Positions 61,246 to 64,000 of a DNA stretch of 64,000 nt are shown here, one piece after another. Made by a program: the position numbers and the translations under genes. Positions within the stretch are counted from its first letter, which is position 1. The number at the start of each line of letters is the position of its first letter. This DNA comes from Epinephelus fuscoguttatus. Its lineage: Eukaryota; Chordata; Actinopteri; Perciformes; Serranidae. The stretch lies in contig NC_064758.1 of NCBI RefSeq assembly GCF_011397635.1, positions 20,705,013 through 20,769,012 of the forward strand, read 5' to 3'. A model generated the notes under the pieces. The model was not told the DNA's origin. It did not search any database and saw only the letters and a program-made list of their open reading frames with translations.

Positions 61246-63712
61246 TTACTATACTATGATATTTTACGAAATTATTTGTGACATACTTTATTATGATGAC
61301 ATCTGTTCTTCCTGCGGACACTGAGGTCCTTTGATGTGTGTGTGGAGATGTTGACCATGTTCAAAAACACCAAGCGATTGGACAAGCTGGTTAAAAAGAT
61401 GGCTCAGTGCTTGGCAGGAGACTGGACCCACTAAGACATATCTGGTGGAGAGGGCCACATTGAACAAACTGAAAGCTATAATAGACAATAGCAGACACCC
61501 TCTCCACAGCCTCCTGGAGCGACAGAGGAGCAGCTGCAGCAGTCGGCTCATCTCACTGCTTTGCAGAACGTGTTTCAGGAGATTCTTTGTCATCATGGCA
61601 ATAAGACTGTTAAACACCTACTGAAACCAGTAGGCTATAATATATATACTATATATACTGATATACTATACTATGACATTTTTATGAATTTTTTGGTGAC
61701 ATGCTATACTATGACATTTTATCATTTTTTTGGTGACATACTATACTTTGACATTTTTATGATTTTTTTTGGTGACATACTATACTATGACATTTTTATG
61801 AATTTTTTTGGTGACATACTATACTATGACATTTTTATGAATTTTTTGATGACATGCTATACTATGACATTTTTATGAATTTTTTTGGTGACATACTATA
61901 CTATGACATTTTTATGAATTTTTTGATGACATACTATACTATGACATTTTTATGATTTTTTTTTGATGACATGCTATACTATGACATTTTTATAATTCTT
62001 TTGGTGACATACTATACTTTGACATTTTTATGATTTTTCTGGTGACATACTATACTTTGACATTTTTATGATTTTTTTTGGTGACATACTATACTTTGAC
62101 ATTTTTATGAATTTTTTGGTGACATACTATACTATGACATTTTTATGAATTTTTTTGGTGACATACTATACTATGACATTTTTATGAATTTTTTGGTGAC
62201 ATACTATACTATGACATTTTTATGAATTTTTTTGGTGACATACTATACTATGACATTTTTATGAATTTTTTGGTGACATACTATACTATGACATTTTTAT
62301 GAATTTTTTGATGACATGCTATACTATGACATTTTTATGATTTTTTTTGGTGACATACTATACTATGACATTTTTATGAATTTTTTTGGTGACATACTAT
62401 ACTATGACATTTTTATGAATTTTTTGATGACATGCTATACTATGACATTTTTATGAATTTTTTGGTGACATACTATACTATGACATTTTTATGAATTTTT
62501 TTGGTGACATACTATACTTTGACATTTTTATGAATTTTTTGGTGACATACTATACTATGACATTTTTATGAATTTTTTGGTGACATACTATACTATGACA
62601 TTTTTATGAATTTTTTGGTGACATACTATACTTTGACATTTTTATGATTTTTTTTGGTGACATACTATACTATGACATTTTTATGAATTTTTTGGTGACA
62701 TGCTATACTTTGACATTTTTATGAATTTTTTGGTGACATACTATACTTTGACATTTTTTGTGATTTTTTTTGGTGACATGCTATGCTATGACATTTTTAT
62801 GAATTTTTTGATGACATACTATACTATGACATTTTTATTTTTTTTTTTTTTGGTGACATACTATACTATGACATTTTAATAATTTTTTTGGTGACATACT
62901 ATACTTTGACATTTTTGTGATTTTTTTTTGGTGACATACTATACTATGACATTTTTATTTATTTTTTTTGATGACATACTATACTTTGACATTTTTATAA
63001 TTTTTTTGGTGACATACTATACTTTGACATTTTTATGATTTTTTTTGGTGACATACTATACATTTTTATGATTTTTTTGGTGACATACTATACTTTGACA
63101 TTTTTATGATTTTTTTTGGTGACATACTATACTATGACATTTTTATGAATTTTTTGATGACATGCTCTGCTATGACATTTTTATGATTTTTTTTGATGAC
63201 ATACTATACTATGACATTTTTATGATTTTTTTGGTGACATACTATACTATGACATTTTTATGAATTTTTTGGTGACATGCTATACTTTGACATTTTTATG
63301 ATTTTTCTGGTGACATTCTATACTATGACATTTTTATGAATTTTTTGATGACATGCTCTGCTATGACATTTTTATGATTTTTTTGGTGACATACTATACT
63401 ATGACATTTTTATGAATTTTTTGATGACATGCTCTGCTATGACATTTTTATGATTTTTTTTGGTGACATGCTATACTATGACATTTTTATGAATTTTTTG
63501 ATGACATACTATACTATGACATTTTTATGAATTTTTTGATGACATGCTTTGATATGACATTTTTATGATTTTTTTTGATGACATACTATACTATGACATT
63601 TTTATGATTTTTTTGGTGACATACTATACTATGACATTTTTATGAATTTTTTGGTGACATGCTATACTTTGACATTTTTATGATTTTTCTGGTGACATTC
63701 TATACTATGACA
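61246..63712 (+). repeat. AT-rich minisatellite, unit about 37-38 bp
   Basis: From about 61645 the unit is GACATTTTTATGAATTTTTT followed by GGTGACATACTATACTAT, repeated about 55 times. Variants include GATGACATGC, ACTTTGACA, TATGATTTTT and GCTCTGC. One degenerate piece (61246-61302, TACTATACTATGATATTTTA) lies before the LINE fragment at 61306-61620, so the array flanks that fragment on both sides. A block of about 172 bases at 63159 recurs at 63541, a higher-order duplication 382 bases apart. The + strand is strongly T-biased over A in the spacer part. Confidence 0.95.
61306..61620 (+). mobile_element. LINE (L2/Rex-like) C-terminal fragment
   Basis: Translation gives FFLRTLRSFDVCVEMLTMF, then NTKRLDKLVKKM. 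After a stop and a frame change, it gives ATLNKLKAIIDNSRHPLHSL and then IMAIRLLNTY. The FxRTLRSFxVC, L-x-K-L-x-x-I-x-D-N-x-x-HPLH and RLLN order is the C-terminal end of teleost L2/CR1-like LINE polyproteins. It is broken and has minisatellite sequence on both sides. Confidence 0.75.
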
Positions 63713-64000
63713 TTCATTCATTCATTCATTCATCTTCTAACCGCTTCATCCTCTTGAGGGTCGCGGGGGGGCTGGAGCCTATCCCAGCTGACATTGGGCG
63801 AGAGGCAGGGTACACCCTGGACAGGTCGCCAGACTATAGCAGGGCTGACACATAGAGACAGACAACCACTCACGCTCACATTCACCCCTATGGACAATTT
63901 AGAGTTACCAATTAACCTAGTCCCCAATCTGCATGTCTTTGGACTGTGGGAGGAAGCCGGAGTGCCCGGAGAGAACCCACGCTGACACGGGGAGAACATG
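63711..64000 (-). mobile_element. Teleost interspersed repeat with (CATT)n border, truncated by window
   Basis: CATT repeats (about 63712-63732) lead into TCTAACCGCTTCATCCTCTT, GGGCTGGAGCCTATCCCAGC, GACAGGTCGCCAGACTATAG and GTCTTTGGACTGTGGGAGGA. This phrase order is a very common fish repeat. The short tandem run at the left suggests a LINE-type 3' tail, so the element would run on the minus strand; its class (RTE- or L2-like) I cannot settle. It continues past the window end. Confidence 0.65.

Noticed and set aside
61561..61878. 105-codon repetitive frame (YYDIFMNF units)
   Set aside because: It is translation of the 37-bp minisatellite. The repeat unit is not a multiple of three throughout, and indels between units break the frame.
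61640..63712. CRISPR-like array
   Set aside because: The units are contiguous, with no unique spacers of constant length, and the genome is vertebrate. It is a minisatellite.

Overview
The window is vertebrate nuclear DNA, almost certainly from a ray-finned (percomorph-type) fish. It has small-intron genes with GT-AG splicing, many short non-autonomous transposons with TTAA or hAT-like ends, a tRNA-derived SINE, and LINE tails of teleost type. Three protein-coding genes can be reconstructed exon by exon. In order they are a ZP-N-domain gene that I assign to ciroz (C1orf127 family; minus strand, 10 coding exons, 512 aa), tardbp/TDP-43 (plus strand, 5 coding exons, 396 aa) and pgd/6-phosphogluconate dehydrogenase (minus strand, 13 coding exons, 483 aa). 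The human orthologues all lie in 1p36.22 (PGD ... CASZ1 - C1orf127 - TARDBP), so this is a conserved syntenic block.

Layout. 1-30.4 kb holds no gene I can support. It mixes repeat-poor stretches with transposon clusters (1.0-1.6, 2.9-5.6, 8.4-9.5, 16.3-18.2 and 24.6-25.7 kb) and simple repeats. By synteny it is probably part of the casz1-ciroz intergenic desert, where long-range regulatory elements would be expected. 30.4-37.2 kb is ciroz, whose introns carry several transposon copies. 37.2-39.0 kb is the divergent ciroz/tardbp interval. 39.0-45.7 kb (perhaps to 46.4 kb) is tardbp with a long 3' UTR. 45.7-52.8 kb is the tail-to-tail tardbp/pgd interval, with a nested Tc1-like remnant and two MITEs. 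52.8-60.1 kb is pgd, followed by a CCAAT-rich promoter. 60.4-64.0 kb is repeat: a LINE fragment embedded in a roughly 2 kb AT-rich minisatellite, then an interspersed repeat cut by the window end.

The three genes are neighbours by ancestry and do not form a pathway. ciroz encodes a predicted secreted protein linked in other vertebrates to the ciliated left-right organizer. tardbp encodes a nuclear RNA-binding splicing regulator. pgd encodes the NADPH-producing third enzyme of the oxidative pentose phosphate pathway. All three reading frames are intact across every junction I assigned. No CRISPR, operon, tRNA gene or rRNA gene was seen. No clearly new system was found. The best leads are the tardbp 3' UTR splice and GU-rich architecture, the Ser/Thr-rich replacement in the TDP-43 tail, the LINE-in-minisatellite structure and a perfect hairpin in a pgd intron.
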